From contig CAYJNO010000006.1 in the NCBI GenBank assembly GCA_964371715.1, positions 1 through 64,000 on the forward strand: a stretch of 64,000 nucleotides of DNA. Direction: 5' to 3'. Position numbers and translations under genes: made by a program. Source of the stretch: CAYJNO01 sp964371715 (GTDB taxonomy: Bacteria > Bacillota_I > Bacilli_A > Erysipelotrichales > Erysipelotrichaceae). Shown here one piece after another: positions 1-9,387 of this stretch (positions within the stretch are counted from its first letter, which is position 1; the number at the start of each line of letters is the position of its first letter). Under the pieces are notes generated by a model, which was not told the origin of the DNA, did no database searches, and saw only the letters and a list, made by a program, of their open reading frames with translations.

Positions 1-83
1 TTGATGTTTAATTATTTTTGAACTTAGTGTCTACTTGACAGATATCAGTTCAATGATAGGTGCTTTTATTTGTGAGGATAAAA
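1..83. other. No gene seen at left edge
   Basis: I see no convincing gene here. The stretch lies downstream of rpsU on the minus strand, past its terminator. A 7-bp inverted repeat (TTGAACT at 18-24, AGTTCAA at 47-53) is present but has no clear role. Confidence 0.4.
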
Positions 84-105
84 AAAAGACTTATATAAGT
101 CTTTT
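84..105 (-). terminator. rpsU intrinsic terminator
   Basis: A perfect 22-bp palindrome with its left arm in an A-run (81-87) lies 3 nt beyond the rpsU stop. On the minus strand this reads as a hairpin ending in a U-run, as expected for a Rho-independent terminator. Confidence 0.85.
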
Positions 106-108
106 AGT

Positions 109-288
109 TTATTTACCTTTACGTGCTTTTCTAGCAGCTTCTTTTTTAAGCTTCTTTTTAACACCTGGTTTAATATAGTATTCTCTTTTACGAGCTTCTT
201 GAAGTGTTCCGTTACGAGAAACTTGACGTTTAAAACGACGAAGTGCATCATCTAGAGCTTCATTATCTTTTACTATTACTTTTGCCAT
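109..288 (-). CDS. rpsU: 30S ribosomal protein bS21
   Basis: A 59-residue basic protein read directly from the minus strand. It begins MAKVIVKDNEALDDALRRFK and ends in a Lys/Arg-rich tail (KARKGK), the typical bS21 layout and length. bS21 binds the small ribosomal subunit near the anti-Shine-Dalgarno region and helps translation initiation. The start ATG at 286-288 follows a strong G-rich ribosome binding site. The gene has its own promoter (316-343) and terminator (84-105), so it looks monocistronic. In Bacillus-type genomes rpsU often lies near mtaB and yqeY; here mtaB is at the other end of the window. Confidence 0.96.
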   Translation of the reverse strand: MAKVIVKDNEALDDALRRFKRQVSRNGTLQEARKREYYIKPGVKKKLKKEAARKARKGK

Positions 289-315
289 ACTTTACACCCC
301 CTTCTCGACTTAATT

Positions 316-343
316 ATTATATCATTATTACTGAATTTTGCAA
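316..343 (-). promoter_or_regulatory. rpsU promoter
   Basis: Minus-strand TTGCAA (338-343), 16-nt spacer, then a perfect TATAAT (316-321), about 28 nt before the rpsU start codon. It fits a vegetative sigma-70/SigA promoter. Confidence 0.7.
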
Positions 344-366
344 GTAAAAATTAGTTAAAACATAGA

Positions 367-399
367 AAAAGTAGTATATAAATTATATATACTACTTTT
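367..399 (-). terminator. nifJ intrinsic terminator
   Basis: A 14-bp perfect stem (367-380 with 386-399) and a 5-nt loop, followed on the minus strand by a T-run, 20 nt after the nifJ stop codon. Confidence 0.85.
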
Positions 400-418
400 A
401 AATTAGTTATTATTTAAA

Positions 419-3400
419 TTAAACTTGCTTTTTTAAACGTTCATAACGTTTAATTGCATCTTTCTTATTAGTTTCAAACATTTCATAAGCAGTTTCACCT
501 TTAATTGTTGGTAATTGTGCATATCTTGTTTCATTTAATAAGAAGTCTTTGAATAATTCAAAGTTTGGTTCTTTAGAATCGATTGTTAATGGATTTTCTT
601 TTCTTGGATCGAAACGATATAATGTCCAATAACCACACTCAACAGCTTTCGCTTGAGTTCTTTGGTGATTAGCTAATCCACCTTTGATACCATGTTCGAT
701 ACATGGTGAGTATGCGATAACTAAAGATGGTCCATCATAGCTTTCAGCTTCTTTTAATGCATTTAGTGTTTGTTGACGATTAGCTCCCATTGAGATACTA
801 GCAACATATACATGTCCGTAAGCCATAGCAATTTGTCCTAAATCTTTTTTAGCTGTTGGTTTACCACCAGCTGCGAATTTTGCAATTGAAGCTGTTGGAG
901 AAGCTTTAGAAGATTGTCCACCTGTATTAGAATATACTTCAGTATCTAATACTAAAATATTTACATTTAAGTTATTAGCGATTACATGGTCAAGTCCACC
1001 GTATCCGATGTCATATGCCCATCCATCTCCACCAACGATCCAGATAGATTGTCCAACTAAATCTCTTTCGTTTTCTAAGATTTCTTTTACTGCTGTATTT
1101 GAAGAATTTTTAACTGCAGCAATAACTTCATCTTTACATGCTCTTTCTAAATCACGATCAGAATTGCAAGCAATGTATTTTTCGAATGCTTCTTTACAAT
1201 CAGATTCCATATTCTCTTCCATGATTTGTAAGATACGAGCTTTTTTGAAGTTTTGAGCTAAAGCCATACCATATCCGAATTCAGCATTGTCTTCGAATAA
1301 TGAATTAGCCCAAGCTACACCATTTCCATCTTTATCATTAACAAATGGAGTTGAAGGTGTTGATGCACAATAGATCATTGAACATCCTGTAGCATTTGCG
1401 ATTAACATATCTTTACCGAATAATTGAGAAACTAATTTGTAGTATGGAGTTTCCCCACATCCAGGACATGCACCTGATACTTCAAAGTAAGGCATAGCAA
1501 ATTGAGATCCCTTAACAGTATTTGTTGGGAAGTATTCAGTTTTGTATTCTGTCCCTTTATATAAGTAATCAGCATTAGCATCTTCTTTTAATTCAACATT
1601 AATGTCAGACATTTGTAATGCTTTATTACCAGCTTTACCAGGACACTCAACAACACATAATCCACAACCTACACAGTTTGTTGGAGACACTTGGATTCTG
1701 AAGTGCATATCAGCAACATCTTTACCCATAGCTTTAATTGTTTCTAATTTGTCTGGAGCATTGTTAACTTCTTCATCAGTTAATAAGAATGGTCTTACAG
1801 TAGCGTGAGGACAGACAAATGAACAGAAGTTACATTGGATACAGTTTTCTGGAATCCATTTTGGTACTTCTACAGCAATCGTACGTTTTTCATCGTAAGA
1901 TACATTGTTATGAATAGAACCATCTAAGATGTCTTTATCCATAAAGTTAGATACTGGTAAATCATATCCATCTAAACTGTTGATAGCCATTACGTGCTCA
2001 TCAAAGTATGCATCTCCTCTTAATTTACGAGAAGAATCATAGCTTAATTCAGCCCATTCAGGTTTAACTTGAATTTCAACTAATCCATCTTTACCAGAGT
2101 CGATAGCTTTGTAGTTTAATTGAACAATTTCATCACCTTTTTTAGAATATGTCTTTTTAGCCATATATTTCATTAATTCTAATGCTTTTTCATAATCCAT
2201 GATTGCTGGATTTAAAGCAAAGAAAGAAGATTGTAAAATTGTGTTTGTTCTTCTACCCATTCCAATTTCTTGAGCAATTTTAGTTGCATCGATAATATAG
2301 AATTTAGCGTTTTTCTTAGCTAATTGTGCTTTAACACGGTTAGGTAAGAAATTTTCGATTTCTTCTTGAGAGAATGTAGTATTTAATAAGAAAGTACCAC
2401 CATTCTTTAAGTTTTTAATCATATCATATTTAACTAAATAAGAATCTAATGAACATGAAATGAAATCAGCATTTTTAACATAATATGTTGATTTAATTGG
2501 TGATTTTCCAAATCTTAAGTGAGATCTAGTAACTCCACCAGCTTTTTTAGAGTCATAAGCAAAGTAAGCTTGAGCATATGAATCTGTATTATCACCAATG
2601 ATTTTAACTGATGATTTATTAGCTGATACTGTTCCATCTGAACCTAAACCATAGAATAAACATGAAGTGTAATCACCTTCAACTGTGAAAGTTTCATCAA
2701 CTTCTAAAGATAAATTAGTAACATCATCAACGATACCTACAGTAAATTCAACTTTAGGAGCATCTTTACTTAACTCATCATAAACTGCTTTGATGTGACA
2801 TGGTTGAGTATCTTTTGAAGATAATCCATAACGTCCACCAATAATTTCTAAATCCATTCCACTTAATGAATTTAATACATCTAAATATAAAGGCTCTCTT
2901 GAACCTGATTCTTTTGAACGATCTAATACAGCAATTTTCTTAACTGTAGTTGGTAATACATCTTTTAAGTACTTAGTAGAGAATGGTCTAAATAAGTGAA
3001 CTTTAACTAAACCTACTTTTTCTCCATTAGCTACTAATGTATCAATAGTTTCTTTAATAGTTTCAGTAACTGAACCCATAGCGATTAAAACGCGAGTTGC
3101 ATCAGCAGCACCATAATAAGTAAATGGAGCATATTGACGTCCTGTATGTTCAGAAATTTTAACTAAATATTCATTAACGATATCAGCAACTTCATCGTAT
3201 TTAGTGTTTTGAGCTTCTCTACCTTGGAAGTAGATATCATCATTTTCTGCACCACCACGTGTTACAGGATTTGAATGAGGATTTAAAGCACTTGCTTTAA
3301 ATTTGTTTAAAGCTTCAACATCTAATAATGATTTTAAGAACTCTTGGTCCATAACTTCAATCTTTTGGATTTCATGAGAAGTTCTAAATCCATCAAAGAA

Positions 3401-3907
3401 GTGAACAAATGGTAAAGATGCTTTTACAGCAGCTAAGTGAGCTACTCCACCTAAATCCATAACTTCTTGCACTGAATGTGATGCCATAATGCATGCTCCA
3501 GTTTGTCTTACAGCATAAACGTCTTGGTGATCACCAAAGATACTTAATGCACGACCTGCTAACGCTCTTGCAGCAACATGAATAACACCTGGTAATAATT
3601 CACCAGCCATCTTATAAATATTTGGAATCATTAATAATAAACCTTGTGATGCTGTAAATGTTGTTGATAAAGCACCAGCTTGTAGTGAACCATGAATTGC
3701 ACCAGCAGCACCAGCTTCTGATTGCATCTCAGCTACCTTAACAACTGTTTCGAAAATGTTTTTACGACCTTGTGATGCCCAAACATCGACAACTTCAGCC
3801 ATATTTGAAGATGGTGTAATTGGATAAATTGCAGCAACTTCTGTAAACGCATACGAAGTATGAGCAGCAGCAGTGTTTCCATCCATCGACATAAAATTCT
3901 TTGCCAT
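419..3907 (-). CDS. nifJ: Pyruvate:ferredoxin (flavodoxin) oxidoreductase
   Basis: A 1162-residue single-chain enzyme that oxidatively decarboxylates pyruvate to acetyl-CoA and CO2, passing electrons to ferredoxin or flavodoxin. The N-terminal thiamine-diphosphate half carries YPITPSS. Two 4Fe-4S ferredoxin clusters are visible: CIQCNFCSFVCP near residue 685 and CVGCGLCVVECP near 742. A third cysteine set starts ACPGCGE, and the C-terminal thiamine-binding motif GDGWAYD is near 957, followed by NTGGQ. Length and domain order match the family. The frame is open 7 codons further upstream, but an AAGGAGGAAA ribosome binding site lies inside that extension and points to the ATG at 3905-3907. It is monocistronic between its own promoter and terminator. 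The enzyme is oxygen sensitive, which suggests anaerobic energy metabolism. Confidence 0.97.
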   Translation of the reverse strand: MAKNFMSMDGNTAAAHTSYAFTEVAAIYPITPSSNMAEVVDVWASQGRKNIFETVVKVAEMQSEAGAAGAIHGSLQAGALSTTFTASQGLLLMIPNIYKMAGELLPGVIHVAARALAGRALSIFGDHQDVYAVRQTGACIMASHSVQEVMDLGGVAHLAAVKASLPFVHFFDGFRTSHEIQKIEVMDQEFLKSLLDVEALNKFKASALNPHSNPVTRGGAENDDIYFQGREAQNTKYDEVADIVNEYLVKISEHTGRQYAPFTYYGAADATRVLIAMGSVTETIKETIDTLVANGEKVGLVKVHLFRPFSTKYLKDVLPTTVKKIAVLDRSKESGSREPLYLDVLNSLSGMDLEIIGGRYGLSSKDTQPCHIKAVYDELSKDAPKVEFTVGIVDDVTNLSLEVDETFTVEGDYTSCLFYGLGSDGTVSANKSSVKIIGDNTDSYAQAYFAYDSKKAGGVTRSHLRFGKSPIKSTYYVKNADFISCSLDSYLVKYDMIKNLKNGGTFLLNTTFSQEEIENFLPNRVKAQLAKKNAKFYIIDATKIAQEIGMGRRTNTILQSSFFALNPAIMDYEKALELMKYMAKKTYSKKGDEIVQLNYKAIDSGKDGLVEIQVKPEWAELSYDSSRKLRGDAYFDEHVMAINSLDGYDLPVSNFMDKDILDGSIHNNVSYDEKRTIAVEVPKWIPENCIQCNFCSFVCPHATVRPFLLTDEEVNNAPDKLETIKAMGKDVADMHFRIQVSPTNCVGCGLCVVECPGKAGNKALQMSDINVELKEDANADYLYKGTEYKTEYFPTNTVKGSQFAMPYFEVSGACPGCGETPYYKLVSQLFGKDMLIANATGCSMIYCASTPSTPFVNDKDGNGVAWANSLFEDNAEFGYGMALAQNFKKARILQIMEENMESDCKEAFEKYIACNSDRDLERACKDEVIAAVKNSSNTAVKEILENERDLVGQSIWIVGGDGWAYDIGYGGLDHVIANNLNVNILVLDTEVYSNTGGQSSKASPTASIAKFAAGGKPTAKKDLGQIAMAYGHVYVASISMGANRQQTLNALKEAESYDGPSLVIAYSPCIEHGIKGGLANHQRTQAKAVECGYWTLYRFDPRKENPLTIDSKEPNFELFKDFLLNETRYAQLPTIKGETAYEMFETNKKDAIKRYERLKKQV

Positions 3908-3968
3908 ATTTTCCTCCTTGTTTGACATTAATATATAACAATTTAATTATAAAACATCCTGATAGATT

Positions 3969-3997
3969 TTACTATTTAATTTAGTAAAAAATGTCAA
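3969..3997 (-). promoter_or_regulatory. nifJ promoter candidate
   Basis: A perfect minus-strand TTGACA (3992-3997) with a 17-nt spacer to TAGTAA (3969-3974), about 60 nt upstream of the nifJ start. The -10 box is weak; TAAAAT just downstream is an alternative. Confidence 0.5.
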
Positions 3998-4057
3998 TTA
4001 ATTACAATAAAAGCATATTTTCTACCTATTGATGTATACATTGATTACTAAACGGAT

Positions 4058-4087
4058 AAAAGAGCATCTATAAGAAGATGCTCTTTT
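4058..4087 (-). terminator. alaS intrinsic terminator
   Basis: A 12-bp perfect stem (4058-4069 with 4076-4087) and a 6-nt loop, 10 nt after the alaS stop codon. The stem ends in UUUU on the minus strand, but the U-run does not continue beyond it. Confidence 0.75.
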
Positions 4088-4096
4088 AAATAACTA

Positions 4097-6712
4097 TTAA
4101 TATTTTTGATTAATATATTCTTTAATACTATCAAAATTTGAAATATCTTTAACACCACCTTGAGCTAGGTCTTCTCTTCCTCCACCTTTCCCATCAAATT
4201 TAGTGCAAATATCTTTTATAATTTCACCTGCTTTATACCCTTTTTCATTTGCAAGTTTAGAACATGCAGCAACTAATGTTACTGTATCAGCTTTACTAGC
4301 AATAATTACTAGTGCTTCTTTAGCTTTATTTCTAATTACTTCTGCAAAATTTTTAACTTTTTTTGGATCAAAGTTATCATAAGTTAAAACAATAGTTTTT
4401 AAACCATCAACTTCAACTGCATTTTTCACAATTTCATCAGCCTTAGACATTACCATTTCTTCATTTATTTTCGCAATTACTTTTTTAGATTCAACATTTT
4501 CATCTACTAAGTTAGATACTTTTTCACAAACTTGATTAATGTTTTTAACTCCAACTGTTTCTCCAATTGTAATTAATGTATCTTTATATGCTACAAAGTC
4601 ATGGTATGCTGCAAGTCCTGTTTTACATTGAATACGACGGATACCAGAACCAATACTTTCTTCAAACTCAATTTTAAATAACCCTACTTCACTTGTGTTA
4701 TTTACATGAGTTCCTCCACAAAATTCTTTTGAAACATCTCCCATTGATACTACTCTAACAGTATCTCCATACTTTTCATCAAATAACGCAATTGCTCCTG
4801 AAGCTTTAGCTTCTTCAGCCGTTTTTACTTCAGCTATTACAGCTGATGATGAGAATACATATGTATTTACTAAGTCTTCTATTTCTTTTAATTGTGCTGC
4901 ATTTACTTTGTCGAAATGTGTAAAGTCAAATCTTGCATATTCTTCTGCAACAAATGACCCTGCTTGATTAATATGTTCTCCAACAACTTCTTTTAAAGCA
5001 CTTTGTAATAAATGAAGAGCTGAGTGATTGGCTTTTATTTTATTTCTTCTTGCTGAATCAATCTCTAACTTAACTTCTTCATTTACTTTAATTTCACCAT
5101 TTATAACCTCTATACGATGTAAGAATTGACCATTAATACTCTTTTTCACATCAATTACTTTAGCTTTAAAGTTAGGGTTATAAATATACCCTGTATCAGC
5201 AATTTGCCCACCACTTTCAGCATAGAAGCATGATTTACTTACTACAAGTTCACCATTGGTTGTAATTGTATCGACTTTATTACCATCAATAAATAAACCA
5301 GTAACGACACTTGAATTTTCAATATTATCATATCCAACAAATTCAAACTCACTTGTAAAGTCAATTAAATTTTGTGATTGTGATGACATAGAATCGATAT
5401 TAACACGTGCTTCTTTTGCTCTTCTTTTTTGTTCATTCATTGCTTCATTGAATCCATCAATATCAACTTTATATCCATTTTCTTCTGCAATTTCCATTGT
5501 TAATTCTTTTGGGAACCCATAAGTATCGTATAGTTTAAATACAACATCACCTTTTAATAATTTATCTTGCGCATCATTCATTGCATCAGCTAAAAGTTTT
5601 TCTCCATTGTTTAATGTTTTATGGAATGTTTGTTCTTCTTTTAATACTAATGTTTTAATAAAGTCAATTTTTTCCAATAAATATGGGTAAAAATCACTCA
5701 TATTATTTGCTGTAATATCAACAAGTTCATACATAAATGGTTTATCAATACCTAATTTAATACCATAGCGAACAGCACGTCTTAATACACGTCTTAATAC
5801 ATAACCTCTTCCTTCATTTGAAAAGATTGCTCCATCAGCTAAAGCAAATGTTACAGTTCTAATATGATCAGCAATTACACGGTATGCCATTTTATATTCA
5901 CCATCATAACTGTATTTAGCAAGTTTTGAAGTTTCATTAATTACAGGCAAGAAAAAGTCAGTATCATAATTAGTTTCGCCATTTTGAATAATTGAAACAA
6001 GTCTTTCAAGCCCCATACCTGTATCAATGTTTCTTTGAGGCAATTGTTGATAATCTTTTCTATCTACTCCATCTTTTGCATCATATTGAGAAAATACTAC
6101 ATTCCATACTTCTATATAACGATCATTCTCTAATTCATCAAAAAATAATTTTTCTCCTAAACCATCGATGTCGTATTTTTCACCACGATCATAAAAAATT
6201 TCAGAGTTTGGACCACATGGACCTTCACCAATTTGCCAAAAGTTATCAGTTGTTTTTAAAATTCTTTTTGGATCGATTTTAATAGTATTAGTCCAAATAT
6301 CATATGCTTCAATGTCGTCTGCATAAACAGAAACATATAGTTTATCAATATCCATACCAATCCATTCAGGACTTGTTAAAAACTCCCAAGCAAACTTAAT
6401 TGCATCTTCTTTAAAGTAATCTCCAATTGAAAAGTTACCTAACATTTCAAAAAATGTATGATGTCTTGCAGTTTTACCTACATTTTCAATATCGTTTGTA
6501 CGAATACTTTTTTGAGCATTTGTAATTCTATTTGATAGTGGTTTTTCACTACCATCAAAGTATTTTTTTAATGCAGCAACACCACTATTAATCCATAATA
6601 ATGTTGGATCATTAATTGGAACTAAAGATGCTCCAGGCTCAACCATATGGTTTTTAGATTTAAAATAATCTAAAAATAATTGTCTTGTTTGATTACCAGT
6701 TAATTTTTTCAT
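4097..6712 (-). CDS. alaS: Alanine-tRNA ligase
   Basis: An 871-residue class II aminoacyl-tRNA synthetase that charges tRNA-Ala. The N-terminal catalytic domain carries the motif 2 region HHTFFEMLGNFS (about residues 83-94). The editing domain has the zinc and deacylation motifs HSALH (about 561) and CGGTH (about 663). The C-terminal C-Ala domain ends near GGGREDLAQGG (about 842). Length is typical for bacterial AlaRS. The start is supported by an aaggag-type site just upstream. Expression is evidently controlled by the T-box leader at 6728-6957, whose specifier codon is GCU (Ala). Confidence 0.98.
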   Translation of the reverse strand: MKKLTGNQTRQLFLDYFKSKNHMVEPGASLVPINDPTLLWINSGVAALKKYFDGSEKPLSNRITNAQKSIRTNDIENVGKTARHHTFFEMLGNFSIGDYFKEDAIKFAWEFLTSPEWIGMDIDKLYVSVYADDIEAYDIWTNTIKIDPKRILKTTDNFWQIGEGPCGPNSEIFYDRGEKYDIDGLGEKLFFDELENDRYIEVWNVVFSQYDAKDGVDRKDYQQLPQRNIDTGMGLERLVSIIQNGETNYDTDFFLPVINETSKLAKYSYDGEYKMAYRVIADHIRTVTFALADGAIFSNEGRGYVLRRVLRRAVRYGIKLGIDKPFMYELVDITANNMSDFYPYLLEKIDFIKTLVLKEEQTFHKTLNNGEKLLADAMNDAQDKLLKGDVVFKLYDTYGFPKELTMEIAEENGYKVDIDGFNEAMNEQKRRAKEARVNIDSMSSQSQNLIDFTSEFEFVGYDNIENSSVVTGLFIDGNKVDTITTNGELVVSKSCFYAESGGQIADTGYIYNPNFKAKVIDVKKSINGQFLHRIEVINGEIKVNEEVKLEIDSARRNKIKANHSALHLLQSALKEVVGEHINQAGSFVAEEYARFDFTHFDKVNAAQLKEIEDLVNTYVFSSSAVIAEVKTAEEAKASGAIALFDEKYGDTVRVVSMGDVSKEFCGGTHVNNTSEVGLFKIEFEESIGSGIRRIQCKTGLAAYHDFVAYKDTLITIGETVGVKNINQVCEKVSNLVDENVESKKVIAKINEEMVMSKADEIVKNAVEVDGLKTIVLTYDNFDPKKVKNFAEVIRNKAKEALVIIASKADTVTLVAACSKLANEKGYKAGEIIKDICTKFDGKGGGREDLAQGGVKDISNFDSIKEYINQKY

Positions 6713-6727
6713 AGTTTTTCTCCTTAT

Positions 6728-6957
6728 AAATTAAAAAGTCCTTAAATCATTACAATCTAAGGACGAAAATATCGCGGTACCACCTTAGTTACAAAAACAT
6801 AAAGTTTTTGTCACTCAATTTTATTTAACGCATAAATACGATGTCTATTAAACACTCTATGTTAAAGGTAGCTTCATGTTATTTATTTAAGTTTTCACCA
6901 ATCACTTAATCTCTATTTATTTAATAACATTACTTATCCTTTAAAGATTTCTTTAGC
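6728..6957 (-). promoter_or_regulatory. T-box leader (Ala) of alaS
   Basis: The minus-strand leader contains the T-box core GGTGGTACCGCG (plus-strand 6773-6784). An AGAGA-type loop lies in stem I. A GCU codon (6870-6872) in a GAA-GCU-A context is the likely specifier for alanine. The 3' end forms a terminator stem (6738-6744 with 6758-6764) followed by a U-run. Uncharged tRNA-Ala is expected to stabilise the antiterminator and switch on alaS. The specifier codon agrees with the downstream gene. Confidence 0.93.
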
Positions 6958-6963
6958 ATTATA
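6958..6963 (-). promoter_or_regulatory. -10 box of the alaS T-box transcript
   Basis: A perfect minus-strand TATAAT immediately upstream of the T-box stem I. The -35 region is poor. Confidence 0.5.
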
Positions 6964-7004
6964 ACATAATAACATTAATTAAACTATACCTTTTTATACA
7001 TTTA

Positions 7005-7628
7005 TTATAGTATTTCATCATAAAAAACTTTTAAAGTTTTTGCTAATTGCTTTGGTTCATCAACATTTACTTCGTGTCCACTATTTCTAATATAAGTCAT
7101 TTTGGAATCTTTTATAAGTTTATTTAGTTCAATAGTGGCTTTTCTATTAGGTACATCTTTTTCTCCACATATCACTAAAGTTTTACAATTAATAATAGAT
7201 AAATTATTACTTAAATTAATATTTTTCATAGAACTAGTTAAAGTGAAAAAATCCTTTTTTGTAAATCCCGTATTTCTAAAAGCTGAATTTGGTAAACACT
7301 TAAATATTGCACCTTGTATCGCAAAAAGAAGCTTAGGTATTTTATATTGAGTAGCAATCAAAACTAATGAATTAACTTTTTCAGGATTATCAATAGCATA
7401 TTTTAAAGCTAACATACCACCTAATGAAATACCACATAAATCTAACTCTCCACTAAACTCATTACAATATTTACTGAATTCATCATAAAGGTTATCGAAG
7501 GTTACATCTTTTAACCCTAATAAATTTTTTAAATCAGGACAATTGCCATTAATGTCATTCATTTCATTTATTACCCAATTCCAACTTTTATTTGTTTGTC
7601 CTAAACCATGTATATATATTTTATTCAA
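7005..7628 (-). CDS. Alpha/beta hydrolase
   Basis: A 207-residue alpha/beta-hydrolase-fold protein. The oxyanion-hole segment IHGLG is at residues 6-10. The nucleophile elbow GISLGG places the catalytic Ser at 68. Asp158 (in GEKD) and His185 (in SGHE) complete a full triad. The substrate cannot be read from sequence; esterase, lipase-like or lactonase roles are all possible. No signal peptide is visible, so it is probably cytoplasmic. The start codon is TTG (7626-7628), preceded by an AGGGGA ribosome binding site. It is a single gene, transcribed in the same direction as alaS but separated from it by the alaS promoter and T-box. Confidence 0.85.
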   Translation of the reverse strand: MNKIYIHGLGQTNKSWNWVINEMNDINGNCPDLKNLLGLKDVTFDNLYDEFSKYCNEFSGELDLCGISLGGMLALKYAIDNPEKVNSLVLIATQYKIPKLLFAIQGAIFKCLPNSAFRNTGFTKKDFFTLTSSMKNINLSNNLSIINCKTLVICGEKDVPNRKATIELNKLIKDSKMTYIRNSGHEVNVDEPKQLAKTLKVFYDEIL

Positions 7629-7663
7629 AATATTCCCCTATCATATTTAAAAATCTTATAGTT

Positions 7664-7692
7664 ATTATACTATTTATTAAATATTTTTTAAA
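7664..7692 (-). promoter_or_regulatory. Promoter candidate of the hydrolase gene
   Basis: A perfect minus-strand TATAAT (7664-7669) with TTTAAA 17 nt upstream (7687-7692), about 40 nt before the TTG start. Confidence 0.5.
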
Positions 7693-7867
7693 TCATATTA
7701 AACTATTTAATATTTGTTTTTTGTATTAAAAGTAATAGTGCGTATACTATAAACAGTTAAGATTAATGAATATTACTTTCATTTTTACTATTTATAATTA
7801 TCATCAGAATGCATAATGCTTATATAGGTTAAAAATTAGATTTAAGCTTTTTTATGAACTTTATTTT

Positions 7868-7876
7868 TGCTATAAT
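7868..7876 (+). promoter_or_regulatory. Extended -10 promoter of the UPF0371 gene
   Basis: TGCTATAAT, an extended -10 element, lies 30 nt before the ATG at 7906. An AAGGGAGA ribosome binding site follows at 7893-7900. No clear -35 box is seen. The rest of 7629-7905 holds only this and the divergent hydrolase promoter. Confidence 0.65.
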
Positions 7877-7905
7877 TGATATGTTTAATATAAAGGGAGA
7901 ATTTA

Positions 7906-9387
7906 ATGAAAAAACCATTTGATAATGAATTGTATATCAAATTGCAATCTGAAAAAATAAATGAACGTATACAAAAATTTGACAATAAACTATATCTAGA
8001 ATTTGGAGGCAAACTATTCGACGATTTTCATGCCTCTAGAGTATTACCAGGCTTTGAAGCAGATACAAAAGTGAACATGCTTTTAAATTTAAAAGATAAA
8101 GTAGAAATAATTATTGCTATCAATGCAAGTGATATTGATACAAAAGTTAGAAGTGATTTAGGAATAACTTATAATCAAGAACTAATTAGATTAATTGATG
8201 CTTTTAGAAGTATTGATTTATATGTTGGATCTGTAGTTATTTCACAATATCAAAATCAAAAACAGGCAAATAACTTTAAAGATTATTTAACTGGCAAAGG
8301 AATAAAAGTATATCTTCATTATCCAATTGAAAATTATCCATCAGACATTGATTTTGTAATTTCTGATGAAGGATATGGAAAAAATGAATACATTGAAACC
8401 ACAAAAGAATTAGTTGTAGTAACAGCACCAGGACCAGGATCTGGAAAATTAGCAACTTGTTTATCACAACTTTACCACGAACACAAAAGAGGAATTCATG
8501 CTGGTTATGCAAAATTTGAAACATTCCCTATTTGGAATTTACCACTAAAGCATCCAGTTAACTTATCATATGAAGCAGCTACAGCAGACTTAAACGACGT
8601 TAATATGATTGACCCATTTCATTTAGAAAAATATGGTGATATCACAATAAATTACAACCGTGATGTTGATGCTTTCCCTATTGTAAAACAATTATTAAGT
8701 AAAATATCACACGAAACAATCTATCATTCACCTACAGATATGGGAGTAAATATGGCTGGTTATTGCATTGTTGACGAAGAAAGCGTTTCAAATGCCTGTA
8801 AGAATGAAATAATCAGAAGATATTATGAAGCATTATTAAATGTAAATAAGGATTTATTTAATCCAAAAGCAGTAGAAAAATGTGAATCTATAATGTATCA
8901 AGTTGGAGTTGATATATCTTATCGTGAAGTTGTAAATGCGGCAAATAAAAAAGCTGAAGAAACTGAACTACCAGCTGTTGCAATTAAATTACAAGATAAT
9001 ACTTTAATCACTGGAAAAACAAGTTCATTATTTGGCTCTAGTGCAGCTGCTGTTTTAAACGCTATAAAATATCTAACTAATATCAGTGATGATGAACTAT
9101 TAATATCACCAGATGTAATTGAGCCTATACTAAAACTAAAGACACAATCATTAGGTAATTCAAATCCTCGATTACATATTGATGAAACACTAATTGCCTT
9201 ATCAATTTGTGCAATAAACGATAAAAAAGCTGCTTTAGCAATTGAAGCACTAAAACAACTAGAAAATTGTGAAGTCCACTCTTCTGTAATCTTATCAGAA
9301 ATAGATAGAAATATATTCTCGAAATTAAAGATGAATTTAACACAAGAGCCAATATATCATTCAAAACGCTTATATCATAAAAAATAA
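7906..9387 (+). CDS. UPF0371/DUF1846 family protein
   Basis: A 493-residue cytoplasmic protein of the conserved UPF0371 (DUF1846) family, widespread in Firmicutes and Actinobacteria. I recognise it from the N-terminal FDNKLYLEFGGKLFDDFHAS segment (residues 25-44), the full length near 500, and the APGPGSGK loop at 174-181. That loop resembles a nucleotide-binding P-loop and sits in the most conserved part of the family. No biochemical function is firmly established to my knowledge. The gene has its own promoter and convergently overlaps the ABC ATPase gene by 13 nt. Its transcription terminator lies inside that opposing gene (9428-9468). Confidence 0.85.
   Translation: MKKPFDNELYIKLQSEKINERIQKFDNKLYLEFGGKLFDDFHASRVLPGFEADTKVNMLLNLKDKVEIIIAINASDIDTKVRSDLGITYNQELIRLIDAFRSIDLYVGSVVISQYQNQKQANNFKDYLTGKGIKVYLHYPIENYPSDIDFVISDEGYGKNEYIETTKELVVVTAPGPGSGKLATCLSQLYHEHKRGIHAGYAKFETFPIWNLPLKHPVNLSYEAATADLNDVNMIDPFHLEKYGDITINYNRDVDAFPIVKQLLSKISHETIYHSPTDMGVNMAGYCIVDEESVSNACKNEIIRRYYEALLNVNKDLFNPKAVEKCESIMYQVGVDISYREVVNAANKKAEETELPAVAIKLQDNTLITGKTSSLFGSSAAAVLNAIKYLTNISDDELLISPDVIEPILKLKTQSLGNSNPRLHIDETLIALSICAINDKKAALAIEALKQLENCEVHSSVILSEIDRNIFSKLKMNLTQEPIYHSKRLYHKK

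Noticed and set aside
66..251. 61-codon open frame on the minus strand
   Set aside because: It overlaps rpsU (109-288) in another frame. The rpsU frame gives a perfect bS21 protein with promoter, ribosome binding site and terminator, so the other frame is a shadow.
3908..3928. Seven-codon upstream extension of nifJ
   Set aside because: The extension contains the AAGGAGGAAA ribosome binding site itself, so the downstream ATG at 3905-3907 is the real start.
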